64,000 nt of DNA from an uncultured Fidelibacterota bacterium (lineage in GTDB: Bacteria; Fidelibacterota; UBA8477; JABMPR01), in the NCBI GenBank assembly GCA_937888365.1, contig CALBFA010000073.1, forward strand, positions 1 to 64,000, in the 5' to 3' direction. The notes below the pieces were generated by a model that saw only the letters and a program-made list of their open reading frames with translations, searched no databases and was not told the origin of the DNA. The position numbers and the translations under genes are program-made. This document shows, in pieces, positions 37,874 through 45,644 of the stretch (positions are counted from its first letter, which is position 1; each line of letters starts with the position of its first letter).

Positions 37874-38728
37874 ATGTTTAAAGAAAATTTATTGAGGGAA
37901 AAAATTGTCCTAATTACTGGCGGTGGTACAGGTTTAGGAAAAGCAATGGCACAGCGATTCTTGGAACTGGGTGCAATCGTCGTGATTGCAAGCCGAAAAG
38001 AAGACGTCATTAAAAAATCAGTTGAAGAGTTATCCGCTAATGCAAAAGATCGCGTTTTTGGATACCCATTGGATGTTCGGAATTATCTCGACGTGCAAGC
38101 CCTTATTGAAAAAGTGAAAATTGACGTGGGCATGATTAATATTTTGGTGAATAATGCAGCGGGTAATTTTATTTCTCCGACGGAACGTCTTTCACCAAAA
38201 GCTTTTGATGTGATTACAGACATCGTTTTAAAAGGCAGCATTAATTGTACACTTGCACTGGGCAAAGCTTGGATTGAAAATAAAATATCGGGTCGTGTCT
38301 TAAATATCGCAACGACCTACGCGAACTCTGGCTCTGGCTACGTTGTGCCATCGGCCGTTTCCAAAGCGGGTGTTGTGGCGATGACTAAATCGTTGGCTGT
38401 TGAGTGGGCAAAATACGGCATCACAATGAACGCAATTGCACCTGGCCCCTTCCCTACAAAAGGTGCATGGGAAAGATTGATGCCGCCAGGTTTGGAAAAA
38501 GTAATGATTAATCGTATTCCGCTAAAACGAGTTGGGAAACATGAAGAATTGACAAATCTCGCGGCCTATCTTTTAGCCGATGAAACAAATTATATCAATG
38601 GTGAAGTGATTACGATTGATGGCGGAGAATGGTTGCAAGGAGCAGGTGAATTCAACTTTTTAGAACAACTACCGAGTGAAGCTTGGGATGCTATGGAACA
38701 GCAGGTTCGCAAAGCGAATACGAAATAA
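37874..38728 (+). CDS. 2,4-dienoyl-CoA reductase-type SDR oxidoreductase
   Basis: The 284-residue short-chain dehydrogenase has the cofactor motif TGGGTGLGKAMA and NNAAGNFISP. The usual YxxxK is replaced by Ser160-Ala-Val-Ser-Lys164, with Tyr149 eleven residues earlier in TTYANSGSGYVVPSAVSKAG. That arrangement matches mitochondrial and bacterial SDR-type 2,4-dienoyl-CoA reductases, which use the displaced Tyr. These reduce dienoyl-CoA with NADPH during breakdown of unsaturated fatty acids. The gene stands alone between divergent and convergent neighbours, with a terminator behind it. Confidence 0.87.
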   Translation: MFKENLLREKIVLITGGGTGLGKAMAQRFLELGAIVVIASRKEDVIKKSVEELSANAKDRVFGYPLDVRNYLDVQALIEKVKIDVGMINILVNNAAGNFISPTERLSPKAFDVITDIVLKGSINCTLALGKAWIENKISGRVLNIATTYANSGSGYVVPSAVSKAGVVAMTKSLAVEWAKYGITMNAIAPGPFPTKGAWERLMPPGLEKVMINRIPLKRVGKHEELTNLAAYLLADETNYINGEVITIDGGEWLQGAGEFNFLEQLPSEAWDAMEQQVRKANTK

Positions 38729-38746
38729 GAATCCAAAATCATAAAT

Positions 38747-38776
38747 AAAAAAAGGCTCCGGGAAGAGCCTTTTTTT
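38747..38776. terminator. Bidirectional terminator between the SDR gene and proS
   Basis: The stem AAAAAAAGGCTC pairs with GAGCCTTTTTTT around CGGGAA. Its A and T flanks serve both strands, and it sits between the two convergent stop codons. Confidence 0.9.
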
Positions 38777-38797
38777 GTAATTAGAATGTGTATATTA

Positions 38798-40231
38798 TCA
38801 ATATGCTTTTGCAAAAATGACTTCGTATTGAGCTGGTTGCCCGGAGTAAACACATGTCCTTTCAGTCGCTTTTGAATTGAATGGAATAATCCGAATCGTT
38901 GCTTTTGTCTCTTCTTTGATTTTATTTTCAGTTTCCCTCGAACCATCCCAATAGGCTTTAATAAAACCGCCTTTATCGTTCAAAACCTGTTTGAACTCTT
39001 CCCATGTTTCAACGGTGCTTGTATTTTCTTCCCGATACAAAACGGCGCGTTCAAACAGTTCGTTTTGAATCGTCGTGAGTTTATCAAACAGCATCGAAGC
39101 CAAATTATCTAGTGAGATGAATTCTTTTACACCATTATGGCGCGTAACAACTTTTGCATGATTTTCACTAATATCACGATGACCAATTTCAACACGCATG
39201 GGAACGCCTCGCATTTCCCATTCATTAAATTTGAATCCAGGAGATTTCGTTTCATCGTCGTCAATTTTCACGCGTACATTCTTTTTTAAAAGAGCCGTCG
39301 AAATGTCATCCACCTTCGACATAACGAGAATTTTCTCGTCTTCTGTTTTAAAAATGGGGACAAAGACAATTTGGAAAGGGGCAATATTAGGCGGTAAAAT
39401 GAGTCCTTTATCGTCGCCATGCGTCATAATGACAGCACCGATTAAGCGGGTACTGACGCCCCAAGAAGTGGCATAAACAAACTCAGGATTATTGTCTGTG
39501 TTTTGAAACGTAACGTCGAAAGCTTTGGCGAAATTTTGTCCCAAATAATGACTGGTGCCAGCTTGTAGCGCTTTGCCGTCGCGCATCATTGCTTCGATAG
39601 AATAGGTATTAACTGCACCGGCAAATTTTTCGTTTTCAGATTTTTGACCGACGATAACAGGCATTCCCAATACATTTTCAGAAAATTCCCGGTATACTTC
39701 CAACATTTTGAGTGTTTCTTCTTGCGCCTCTTCGGCTGTTGCATGCGCCGTATGTCCTTCTTGCCATAAAAATTCTGTTGTTCGAATAAACAGTCGGGGA
39801 CGCATTTCCCAACGGAACACGTTGGCCCACTGGTTAATTAATAAAGGCAGGTCGCGATAACTTGAGATCCATTTTTTATACATGTGCCAAATAATAGTTT
39901 CGGAAGTAGGTCGGACAATGAGAGGTTCCTCAAGCTTTTTACCTCCACCATGCGTAACAACCGCAACTTCGGGGGCAAATCCCTCTACGTGCTCAGCTTC
40001 TTTTTCTAAAAAACTTTGAGGAATAAATGTCGGGAAATAGGCATTCACATGTCCTGTAGCTTTGAATCGTTGATCAAGTTCTTTTTGAATGAGTTCCCAA
40101 ATTGCGTAACCGTATGGGCGCATAACCATCGTCCCTTTTACAGGGCCGTGATCCGCCAATTGTGCTAGTTTTACGACATCGTTATACCACTTTGAGAAAT
40201 CTACGCTTTGTTTTGTGACGCCTTTTGCCAA
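38798..40231 (-). CDS. proS: Prolyl-tRNA synthetase, archaeal/eukaryal-type (ProS type 3)
   Basis: The 477-residue class II synthetase belongs to the short form without the bacterial editing insertion. It has DFSKWYNDVVKLAQLADHGP at the start, RPTSETIIWHMYKKWI, FRWEMRPRLFIRTTEFLWQEGHTAHA and a C-terminus ending in Tyr, typical of type 3 ProS. Translation begins at TTG 40231 behind AAAGGA. A perfect 6-bp hairpin (CGCTTC/GAAGCG, 40260-40277) lies in its leader. It is scattered among bacteria, so its occurrence is informative about lineage. Confidence 0.95.
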   Translation of the reverse strand: MAKGVTKQSVDFSKWYNDVVKLAQLADHGPVKGTMVMRPYGYAIWELIQKELDQRFKATGHVNAYFPTFIPQSFLEKEAEHVEGFAPEVAVVTHGGGKKLEEPLIVRPTSETIIWHMYKKWISSYRDLPLLINQWANVFRWEMRPRLFIRTTEFLWQEGHTAHATAEEAQEETLKMLEVYREFSENVLGMPVIVGQKSENEKFAGAVNTYSIEAMMRDGKALQAGTSHYLGQNFAKAFDVTFQNTDNNPEFVYATSWGVSTRLIGAVIMTHGDDKGLILPPNIAPFQIVFVPIFKTEDEKILVMSKVDDISTALLKKNVRVKIDDDETKSPGFKFNEWEMRGVPMRVEIGHRDISENHAKVVTRHNGVKEFISLDNLASMLFDKLTTIQNELFERAVLYREENTSTVETWEEFKQVLNDKGGFIKAYWDGSRETENKIKEETKATIRIIPFNSKATERTCVYSGQPAQYEVIFAKAY

Positions 40232-40460
40232 GGTGAAATCCTTTCATTTTTTAGTTCATCGCTTCATTTTCGAAGCGTTGGAACAATAACATTTTCAATC
40301 TACTTTGCCAAGTGGAAGAAATAGATAATATTCATATTAAAAATTTGATATCGCTATGATAAAAATTACATTGGTCGCTCAATGATAAGTCTAAAACAAA
40401 ATATTAATAATCGAAGTCGAAACCACATAGAGGAAGACTCTAATAAATATTCTGGAAATA

Positions 40461-40488
40461 AAATTGCGCTAGAGAGCGCAATTTTTTT
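40461..40488 (+). terminator. Terminator-like hairpin 25 bases upstream of the zinc-ribbon gene
   Basis: A 10-bp stem AAATTGCGCT/AGCGCAATTT with an AGAG loop runs into seven Ts on the plus strand. No recognised gene lies between it and the divergent proS start, so it cannot end a known mRNA. It may end a small RNA or act as an attenuator in the leader of the next gene. The 282-base divergent gap (40232-40513) holds nothing else I recognise. Confidence 0.65.
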
Positions 40489-40513
40489 AATAAATAAAAA
40501 ACGGAGTGAATAA

Positions 40514-41230
40514 ATGGAAAAAGTACTAGAGCTATTGATTGAATTACAAAATATTGATACTGAATTAATCAGTATCGAGGATAGCAAAGGTAATCTTCCA
40601 GAAAAAGTTAATACTCTAAACAATAATCTTGAAGAAAAGAAAATAGCTCTCGATAAAGTGGCACAGAGTTTAGATGTCGAGAAAAAAGATTTGGCGCAAT
40701 TGGGAAATGAAATCAAAGAGAATGAAGTCAAACTTAACAAATTTCAAGACCAACTTTACCTTGTTACGACCAATCGCGAATACGATGCATTAACGAATGA
40801 AATCGAAACAATCAAAGCTCGTAATGAAGAAATTGAATCGATTCAAGAATCAAAAGAAGAACGCGCTGAACTTTTAGAAAAGCAATTAGCCGTACTTCAA
40901 GAAGAGACATCAGAGCTTAAAAAAATGCTGGATGTTAAAATCGTTGAATTGTCGGAGAAAACGGATAAAAATGAAAGTCGTCAAGAAATATTAGAGAAAA
41001 GTAAAGCCAAAATTGAAGCTCAAATTAGACCTCGGTTTTTAAGAAAATATCAACGTATCCTTCATGCAAAACGCAATGCTCTCGTCAAATTAAATCGTGA
41101 TTCGTGTGATGGCTGTCATAAAAAGATTAATGACCAAAAAATTTATGAAGTGCGTCAAATGAACCAAATCATCGAATGTGAAGGCTGCGGTCGCATTATT
41201 ATTTCTGATGAAATTGAAGATTTGACATAA
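40514..41230 (+). CDS. Coiled-coil protein with C4 zinc ribbon (CT398-like)
   Basis: The 238-residue protein is almost wholly coiled coil from about residue 20 to 180 and ends in a zinc ribbon with two CxxC pairs (SCDGCHKKI and CEGCGRIII). This architecture is that of the widely conserved C4-type zinc-ribbon family that includes Chlamydia CT398, linked there to sigma-54 and type III secretion factors; general function is unknown. It has a GGAG binding site and lies just upstream of rnpB. Confidence 0.85.
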   Translation: MEKVLELLIELQNIDTELISIEDSKGNLPEKVNTLNNNLEEKKIALDKVAQSLDVEKKDLAQLGNEIKENEVKLNKFQDQLYLVTTNREYDALTNEIETIKARNEEIESIQESKEERAELLEKQLAVLQEETSELKKMLDVKIVELSEKTDKNESRQEILEKSKAKIEAQIRPRFLRKYQRILHAKRNALVKLNRDSCDGCHKKINDQKIYEVRQMNQIIECEGCGRIIISDEIEDLT

Positions 41231-41250
41231 AACGTAATATAGATTATTGA

Positions 41251-41620
41251 CAAGCGGGTGATTGGGCAATCGCTTTTCCTTTTGGGGAGAAGAGGAAAGT
41301 CCGGACTCCACAGGACAAGATGCCCACTTTCAGAAAGTGGGACCTCGCAAGAGGATGGAAAGTGCCACAGAAAAAATACCGCCTTGGTTCGCCAGGGTAA
41401 GGGTGAAATCGCGAGGTAAGAGCTCACGTCTTTACATGGCAACATGTAAGGTAGGAAAACCCCATCTGGAGCAACTCCAAGCAGAAGATTGTGCGGTCCG
41501 CATGTGTGTCTTCGGGTAGGAGGCGAGAATAATGAAGAGATTCATTATCTAGATCAATGGTTGCCTACGCTAGACGTAAAATCTAGGGAGACAGAATCCG
41601 GCTTATAGATCACCACCTTG
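41251..41620 (+). ncRNA. rnpB: RNase P RNA, bacterial type A
   Basis: The RNA subunit of RNase P is about 370 nt. Conserved region I is GAGGAAAGTCCGGACTCC starting at 41292, and conserved region V is AGACAGAATCCGGCTTATAG at 41589-41608. Helix P1 can be drawn by pairing CAAGCGGGTGAT (41251-41262) with ATCACCACCTTG (41609-41620), leaving two central mismatches. The AGGGTAAGGGTGAAA and GGTAAGAGCTCAC segments of the P10-P12 specificity domain are also present. A terminator follows directly. Confidence 0.97.
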
Positions 41621-41634
41621 TTAAATTGTTCGCT

Positions 41635-41669
41635 AAAAAAAAGTTCAGACTCGTCTGGACTTTTTTTTT
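41635..41669 (+). terminator. Rho-independent terminator of rnpB
   Basis: A long stem of AAAAAAAAGTTCAGAC against GTCTGGACTTTTTTTTT with a TC loop and one G-U pair. It ends the RNase P RNA transcript 15 bases after P1 closes. Confidence 0.93.
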
Positions 41670-41786
41670 AAATATCCTTTAACTGAAAAATAACTATGGA
41701 CAAATTGTCACGAAATTACGTAACTTCTCTCTAAGATGAATGATCAACAAAACTTCCACAAAAGACAGAAGAATATAGGCTAACAT

Positions 41787-43142
41787 ATGGACAAAAATTA
41801 TGTAATCATTGGGGGAGATGCTGCAGGGATGAGTGCCGCTTCGAAAATCCGCCGCAGTAAACCTGAATCCAATATTATTGTTTTTGAAAAAGGTGAATAT
41901 ATCTCATTTGCAGCATGTGGCATCCCTTATTGGTTGGGTGGTGTAATCGACTCAGATTCAAAATTGCGTATTTTGACACCTGAAACCGCAAGAAGTAAAC
42001 GGAATATTGATGTTCGGAATTTCCACGAAGCTCTATCGATTGATACGGATAATCGCACGATAGTTGTTAAAAATATTAAAACCGGCGACATCATTAAGCA
42101 ACGTTATGATCAATTAATCATAGCAACAGGCGCACGCGCCATCATCCCGCCAATTCCCGGTGTTGAAACAACCGGAATTTTTCCATTACGATCATTGAGC
42201 CATGGACAACGCATCAATACCTATATCAATGAAAATCATGTCCGTCATGCCGTAATTGTAGGCGCTGGATATATTGGGTTAGAGATGGCAGAAGCCTTCG
42301 TTTCCAGAGGGATACAAGTTGAAATCATTGAAATGGCCCATCAAATTATGCCAAATTATGATGGCGATATGGTTGAAAAAGTTACATCGCATCTAAAAGA
42401 AAAAGGTGTGATTCTTCATCTTGAAAACCGAGTTACAGGTTTTGAGAAAAATGCTTCTACTATTTCAGTGTCTCTAAGTCAAGCCCCACACATACTTCAA
42501 GCGGAATTAGTGATTATGGCAACAGGAGTTGCACCAAATTCTGAAATTGCAGAATCTGCAGGCATAAAATGTGGTCCAAGCAAGGGAATCAAAATAAACG
42601 CAAAAATGCAGACAAGTGTTGATAGAGTTTGGGCGGCAGGTGATTGTGTTGAATATCATCATCTTGTACTTGGTGAGGCAGTCTATATTCCACTTGCTCC
42701 ATCTGCCAACAAGGGAGGTCGAATTGCGGGTGATAATGCGACAGGACAATCTTTTGAATTTCCTGGCATTTTGGGAACTTCCGTCGTAAAAGTATTTGAT
42801 TATACCATGGCATCAACGGGTCTAACGGAAAAGCTTGCACTCTCAAGTGGAAAATTCCCAAAAGCACGTTCCGTTGTTATCACAGAATCCAACAAAGCAA
42901 AATATTATCCAGGTGCGACGCCTGTGACGGTCAAACTTGTTATTGATGGGAAAAATAATCGCATCATAGGCGCTCAAATGTTTGGGAAAGCAGATGTCGC
43001 CAAACGCATTGACATCATTGCAGTCGCTATCACCGCTAAGATGACAGCCCACGATGTGGCCATGTTGGATTTGAGTTATGCACCACCTTTTGCGCCGGTT
43101 TATGACCCGATTCATATTGCTGCTGGTGTTGCAGACAAATGA
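41787..43142 (+). CDS. CoA-disulfide reductase-like FAD oxidoreductase
   Basis: The 451-residue flavoprotein of the single-cysteine group includes CoA-disulfide reductases, NADH oxidases and NADH-dependent persulfide reductases. The FAD motif is IIGGDAAGMSAASKIRR. The redox-active Cys44 lies in YISFAACGIPYWLGG. The NADH motif is VIVGAGYIGLEMAE, and the second FAD motif is VWAAGDCVEYHH. There is no C-terminal rhodanese domain, which persulfide reductases such as Npsr carry. It opens the plus-strand thiol gene series opposite the psr operon, so a CoA-persulfide or polysulfide role is plausible but unproved. Confidence 0.87.
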   Translation: MDKNYVIIGGDAAGMSAASKIRRSKPESNIIVFEKGEYISFAACGIPYWLGGVIDSDSKLRILTPETARSKRNIDVRNFHEALSIDTDNRTIVVKNIKTGDIIKQRYDQLIIATGARAIIPPIPGVETTGIFPLRSLSHGQRINTYINENHVRHAVIVGAGYIGLEMAEAFVSRGIQVEIIEMAHQIMPNYDGDMVEKVTSHLKEKGVILHLENRVTGFEKNASTISVSLSQAPHILQAELVIMATGVAPNSEIAESAGIKCGPSKGIKINAKMQTSVDRVWAAGDCVEYHHLVLGEAVYIPLAPSANKGGRIAGDNATGQSFEFPGILGTSVVKVFDYTMASTGLTEKLALSSGKFPKARSVVITESNKAKYYPGATPVTVKLVIDGKNNRIIGAQMFGKADVAKRIDIIAVAITAKMTAHDVAMLDLSYAPPFAPVYDPIHIAAGVADK

Positions 43143-43182
43143 TTTTACCCTGAGTCCAACCCTCTCATATTTTCTATAAAAT

Positions 43183-43226
43183 AGTTCTCAGTGCATTGAC
43201 TATTATAACGAGAACTTCGATATAAA
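43183..43226 (+). promoter_or_regulatory. Candidate promoter with flanking inverted repeat
   Basis: TTGACT (43196-43201) and GATATA (43219-43224) are spaced by 17 bases, as in a sigma-70-type promoter. Perfect 7-bp inverted arms AGTTCTC (43183-43189) and GAGAACT (43210-43216) bracket the -35 element and spacer, a position suited to a repressor or redox regulator. Initiation would fall near 43231, which favours ATG 43252 as the start of the following gene. Confidence 0.4.
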
Positions 43227-43251
43227 ACTAAAATTAGTGAGAGAAAAAAAG

Positions 43252-43506
43252 ATGATTACTAAAGGAATGTTTATTGAAGATTTGGTAGTTGATTATCCAC
43301 ATCTCATTGGGCCTTTAAAAGACGAGGGCATCGTATGCTTAGCGTGTGGGGAACCCATGTGGGGAACTTTGGAAGAGCAGGCAAAAGAAAAGGGTATTAA
43401 AAATATTGATAAAATTGTTGAGAAAATGAATCATTTGCTGGCAGAAGAAAATATTGATTTGTCTTTTAAAAATGACGTTCTAAGCGAAGATGATTTTTCG
43501 GATTAA
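43252..43506 (+). CDS. DUF1858 domain protein
   Basis: From ATG 43252 the protein has 84 residues; an in-frame GTG at 43237 lies too close to the predicted transcription start. The DUF1858 fold covers residues 1-65: KGMFIEDLVVDYPHLIGPLK followed by the paired cysteines Cys29 and Cys32 in GIVCLACGEPMWGTL. In other bacteria DUF1858 is found alone or fused to hybrid-cluster or sulfur-related proteins; its role is unknown. It is followed by an OsmC gene on the same strand. Confidence 0.8.
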   Translation: MITKGMFIEDLVVDYPHLIGPLKDEGIVCLACGEPMWGTLEEQAKEKGIKNIDKIVEKMNHLLAEENIDLSFKNDVLSEDDFSD

Positions 43507-43601
43507 AGCAATTTTGTAAACAATATTTTATAACATATTTAGGGCTTGAGCTTGTATTCCAGCCTATTATTTCGTAAGAACACGGACAGAATGGAGAAGT
43601 G

Positions 43602-44027
43602 ATGGCTGACATTATTATCAAACAATTAAAAGGCGCGACCTTTATAGCTAAAGGAGCTTCAAACCATTGGGTCGCAATGGATGGAACCGATAAAGTCGGT
43701 GGTTTTGATGCTGCGGCTCGACCACTAGAAATGGTTCTTTTTGGTTTAGGTGGTTGTACAGCTGTCGATGTAAAAACCATTCTTGAAAAAATGAAACTTA
43801 ATATAGAAAATATCGAGATTGAAATTGATTCAGAACGGGCTGATGAACATCCGAAAGTATTTACTAAAATAAAAATGGTTTATCATTTTTATGGCAAAAA
43901 TCTCGCTCTAAAAAAATTAGAAAAAGCTGTGAATTTATCCAAAGAAACATATTGCTCCGTAACAGCAATGTTAAAACATTCAGCTGAATTTGAAGTTTCT
44001 ATTGAAAATCACAATACAGCGGAATAA
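43602..44027 (+). CDS. OsmC family thiol peroxidase-like protein
   Basis: The 141-residue OsmC/Ohr-fold protein has both active-site cysteines, Cys52 in FGLGGCTAVDVKTIL and Cys118 in KETYCSVTAML. It corresponds to the short YhfA-like OsmC subgroup, which reduces organic peroxides or may handle persulfides, rather than Ohr itself. GGAG lies five bases before the ATG at 43602; an adjacent GTG one codon earlier is less likely. It stands in a run of cysteine-containing genes. Confidence 0.87.
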   Translation: MADIIIKQLKGATFIAKGASNHWVAMDGTDKVGGFDAAARPLEMVLFGLGGCTAVDVKTILEKMKLNIENIEIEIDSERADEHPKVFTKIKMVYHFYGKNLALKKLEKAVNLSKETYCSVTAMLKHSAEFEVSIENHNTAE

Positions 44028-44057
44028 ACAGGAAACAGTCTGGAGCTTGCATAAATA

Positions 44058-44282
44058 ATGATGAACTTTTATAAAGATAAAAAATTCTTAGGAGCCTTAT
44101 TCGTCGGTGCTATTGGTGGATATTTGTATTACTATTTTATAGGGTGTAAAAGTGGGTCATGTCCCATAACATCGAGTGCGACAATCTCAACACTCTATGG
44201 CGCTATGATAGGGGGGATCGCTTTTTTCCCTTCTAAAAAAAAGAAAAATAATCCTGAAATAGCTAAAACTTCGGAGCTCTAA
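44058..44282 (+). CDS. DUF6132-like small membrane protein
   Basis: The 74-residue protein has two membrane helices (about 9-27 and 42-58) joined by a loop with GCKSGSCPITSS, holding Cys30 and Cys35, and ends in a basic tail. The GCxxGSCPITS pattern matches the small family I know as DUF6132, of unknown function and often next to rhodanese, YedE or thioredoxin genes. Two adjacent ATGs (44058, 44061) are possible starts. The secreted-protein gene begins one base after the stop. Confidence 0.65.
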   Translation: MMNFYKDKKFLGALFVGAIGGYLYYYFIGCKSGSCPITSSATISTLYGAMIGGIAFFPSKKKKNNPEIAKTSEL

Positions 44283-44283
44283 A

Positions 44284-44991
44284 ATGAAATTAAGAATGAT
44301 TATAATTGGATTATTAACGATGATGTCATTGAGTTTTGCTCATATAAATTTTGAATTTACAGCTATTGACTCCATGGTAGAAACCGATACAACAGGACAA
44401 TGGGGGGTTATTATTTTACGCGGTGATGTACTTAATTTGACATCGTCTTCTATTCGCATTACCGCCATTAGGGAAACTCAACAAATCCCTGCAACCTGGA
44501 GTTGTAATTTTTGTTTTGGTTCAGCGTGTTTAGCACCATTTATTGATGAGTATTCTGATGATGTTGCTGGCGACAGCCTCGTTGATTTTACACTCGATAT
44601 TTATCCAAACGGCGAAATTGGAACAGGTATTTGGTTAATGACGATGATTGACTCTGTCTCAATGGAAACTGATTCGGCACTTTTTACATTAACTTATAAT
44701 CCAACTACCAGCATTGATGGCTCAAAACGCCCCATACAGATGTCATTTTCAGCCTACCCAAATCCTACAAACGACTTTATTTCACTCCAAATTCCCACCG
44801 AATACGCAGACGGTATTTCCACGATGAAGATTTACGATATTACTGGACGAAACGTCTTAGAAAAACAACATTCCATAAAAACAGGACAAAATGCGTATAT
44901 AGATGTTAGTTCACTATCGTCAGGTATGTACTTTGTCTCTGTTCAACAAGGTAATCTAATAACTCAAACAAAAATACAGGTGGTAAAATAA
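44284..44991 (+). CDS. Secreted T9SS-sorted protein with three clustered cysteines
   Basis: The 235-residue exported protein has a signal peptide (MIIIGLLTMMSLSFAH). An immunoglobulin-like beta domain holds Cys74, Cys77 and Cys82 in TWSCNFCFGSACLAPF. A C-terminal type IX sorting domain follows (FSAYPNPTNDFISLQIP, IYDITGRNV, SSGMYFVSVQQG). The domain with W-x-C-x2-C-x4-C recurs in FCB secreted proteins beside TlpA and Omp28 genes, to my recollection without assigned function. Its TAA overlaps the ATG of the TlpA gene by one base, implying a functional link. Confidence 0.75.
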   Translation: MKLRMIIIGLLTMMSLSFAHINFEFTAIDSMVETDTTGQWGVIILRGDVLNLTSSSIRITAIRETQQIPATWSCNFCFGSACLAPFIDEYSDDVAGDSLVDFTLDIYPNGEIGTGIWLMTMIDSVSMETDSALFTLTYNPTTSIDGSKRPIQMSFSAYPNPTNDFISLQIPTEYADGISTMKIYDITGRNVLEKQHSIKTGQNAYIDVSSLSSGMYFVSVQQGNLITQTKIQVVK

Positions 44992-45566
44992 TGAAAACAT
45001 TAAGACGCATCAGTATCATTTTATTAGCATTATTTATTCTAAATTTCGCAGGAGATAAAGTTTTTCCACATTCTAAGATAAAGACAATGAAGGGTGAGAC
45101 TATTTCTTCGGGGAAAATACTCAATCATAAATTGACATTGATTAATTTTTGGTCCACTTGGTGTGTACCCTGTAAAAAGGAAATGAAATACCTTCAGGAA
45201 CTTCATCAAAAATATGCTAAAGATGATTTCCAAGTCGTTGGTATTTCAATAGATGATTCAAAAACTGTTTCGCGCGTTCCATCTATTATAAAAAGCAAAA
45301 AATTAAGCTATCCAATTTTTTTAGATACGGATAAATCGCTTTATAGAAAATTTCATACTTCGTCCGTTCCATTTTCCGTACTCGTTGATCAAAATGGAAA
45401 TATTATTTGGGAGCATCAAGGCTATACGCCTGGAGATGAAAAATTGATGGAAAAACAAATTTTTGCGTTTTTAAATCAAAAGAACCACATAAAAGATTTG
45501 CCCAAAACAAAAACATTAAGAGAAAAACCACAAGACAAAGGTCGAATTCAAAAAGCAAACGGCTAA
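44991..45566 (+). CDS. TlpA-like thiol-disulfide oxidoreductase
   Basis: The 191-residue thioredoxin-fold protein has an N-terminal signal or anchor helix (residues 6-20). The active site is Cys58-Val-Pro-Cys61 in NFWSTWCVPCKKEM, with the cis-Pro segment TSSVPFSVLVD. It ends in a Lys-rich tail. TlpA/ResA proteins reduce or exchange disulfides outside the cytoplasm. Tight coupling to the secreted three-cysteine protein upstream suggests that protein, or the Omp28 lipoprotein downstream, as a partner. Confidence 0.9.
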   Translation: MKTLRRISIILLALFILNFAGDKVFPHSKIKTMKGETISSGKILNHKLTLINFWSTWCVPCKKEMKYLQELHQKYAKDDFQVVGISIDDSKTVSRVPSIIKSKKLSYPIFLDTDKSLYRKFHTSSVPFSVLVDQNGNIIWEHQGYTPGDEKLMEKQIFAFLNQKNHIKDLPKTKTLREKPQDKGRIQKANG

Positions 45567-45644
45567 CTTCATAGGTTTTGAAAGCGCAACCCCGTTTTTT
45601 TATTCAGAATATAGACGTTGAAATATTTGAAATATTGAGAATGA

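Noticed and set aside
37699-37881. 60-codon plus-strand ORF in the gap before the SDR gene
   Set aside because: It overlaps both the GNAT-like gene start and the SDR gene start, lacks a binding site and resembles no family.
40378-40513. Small plus-strand ORF of about 43 codons spanning the orphan terminator
   Set aside because: It has no ribosome binding site, runs through a terminator hairpin and has no recognisable protein features.
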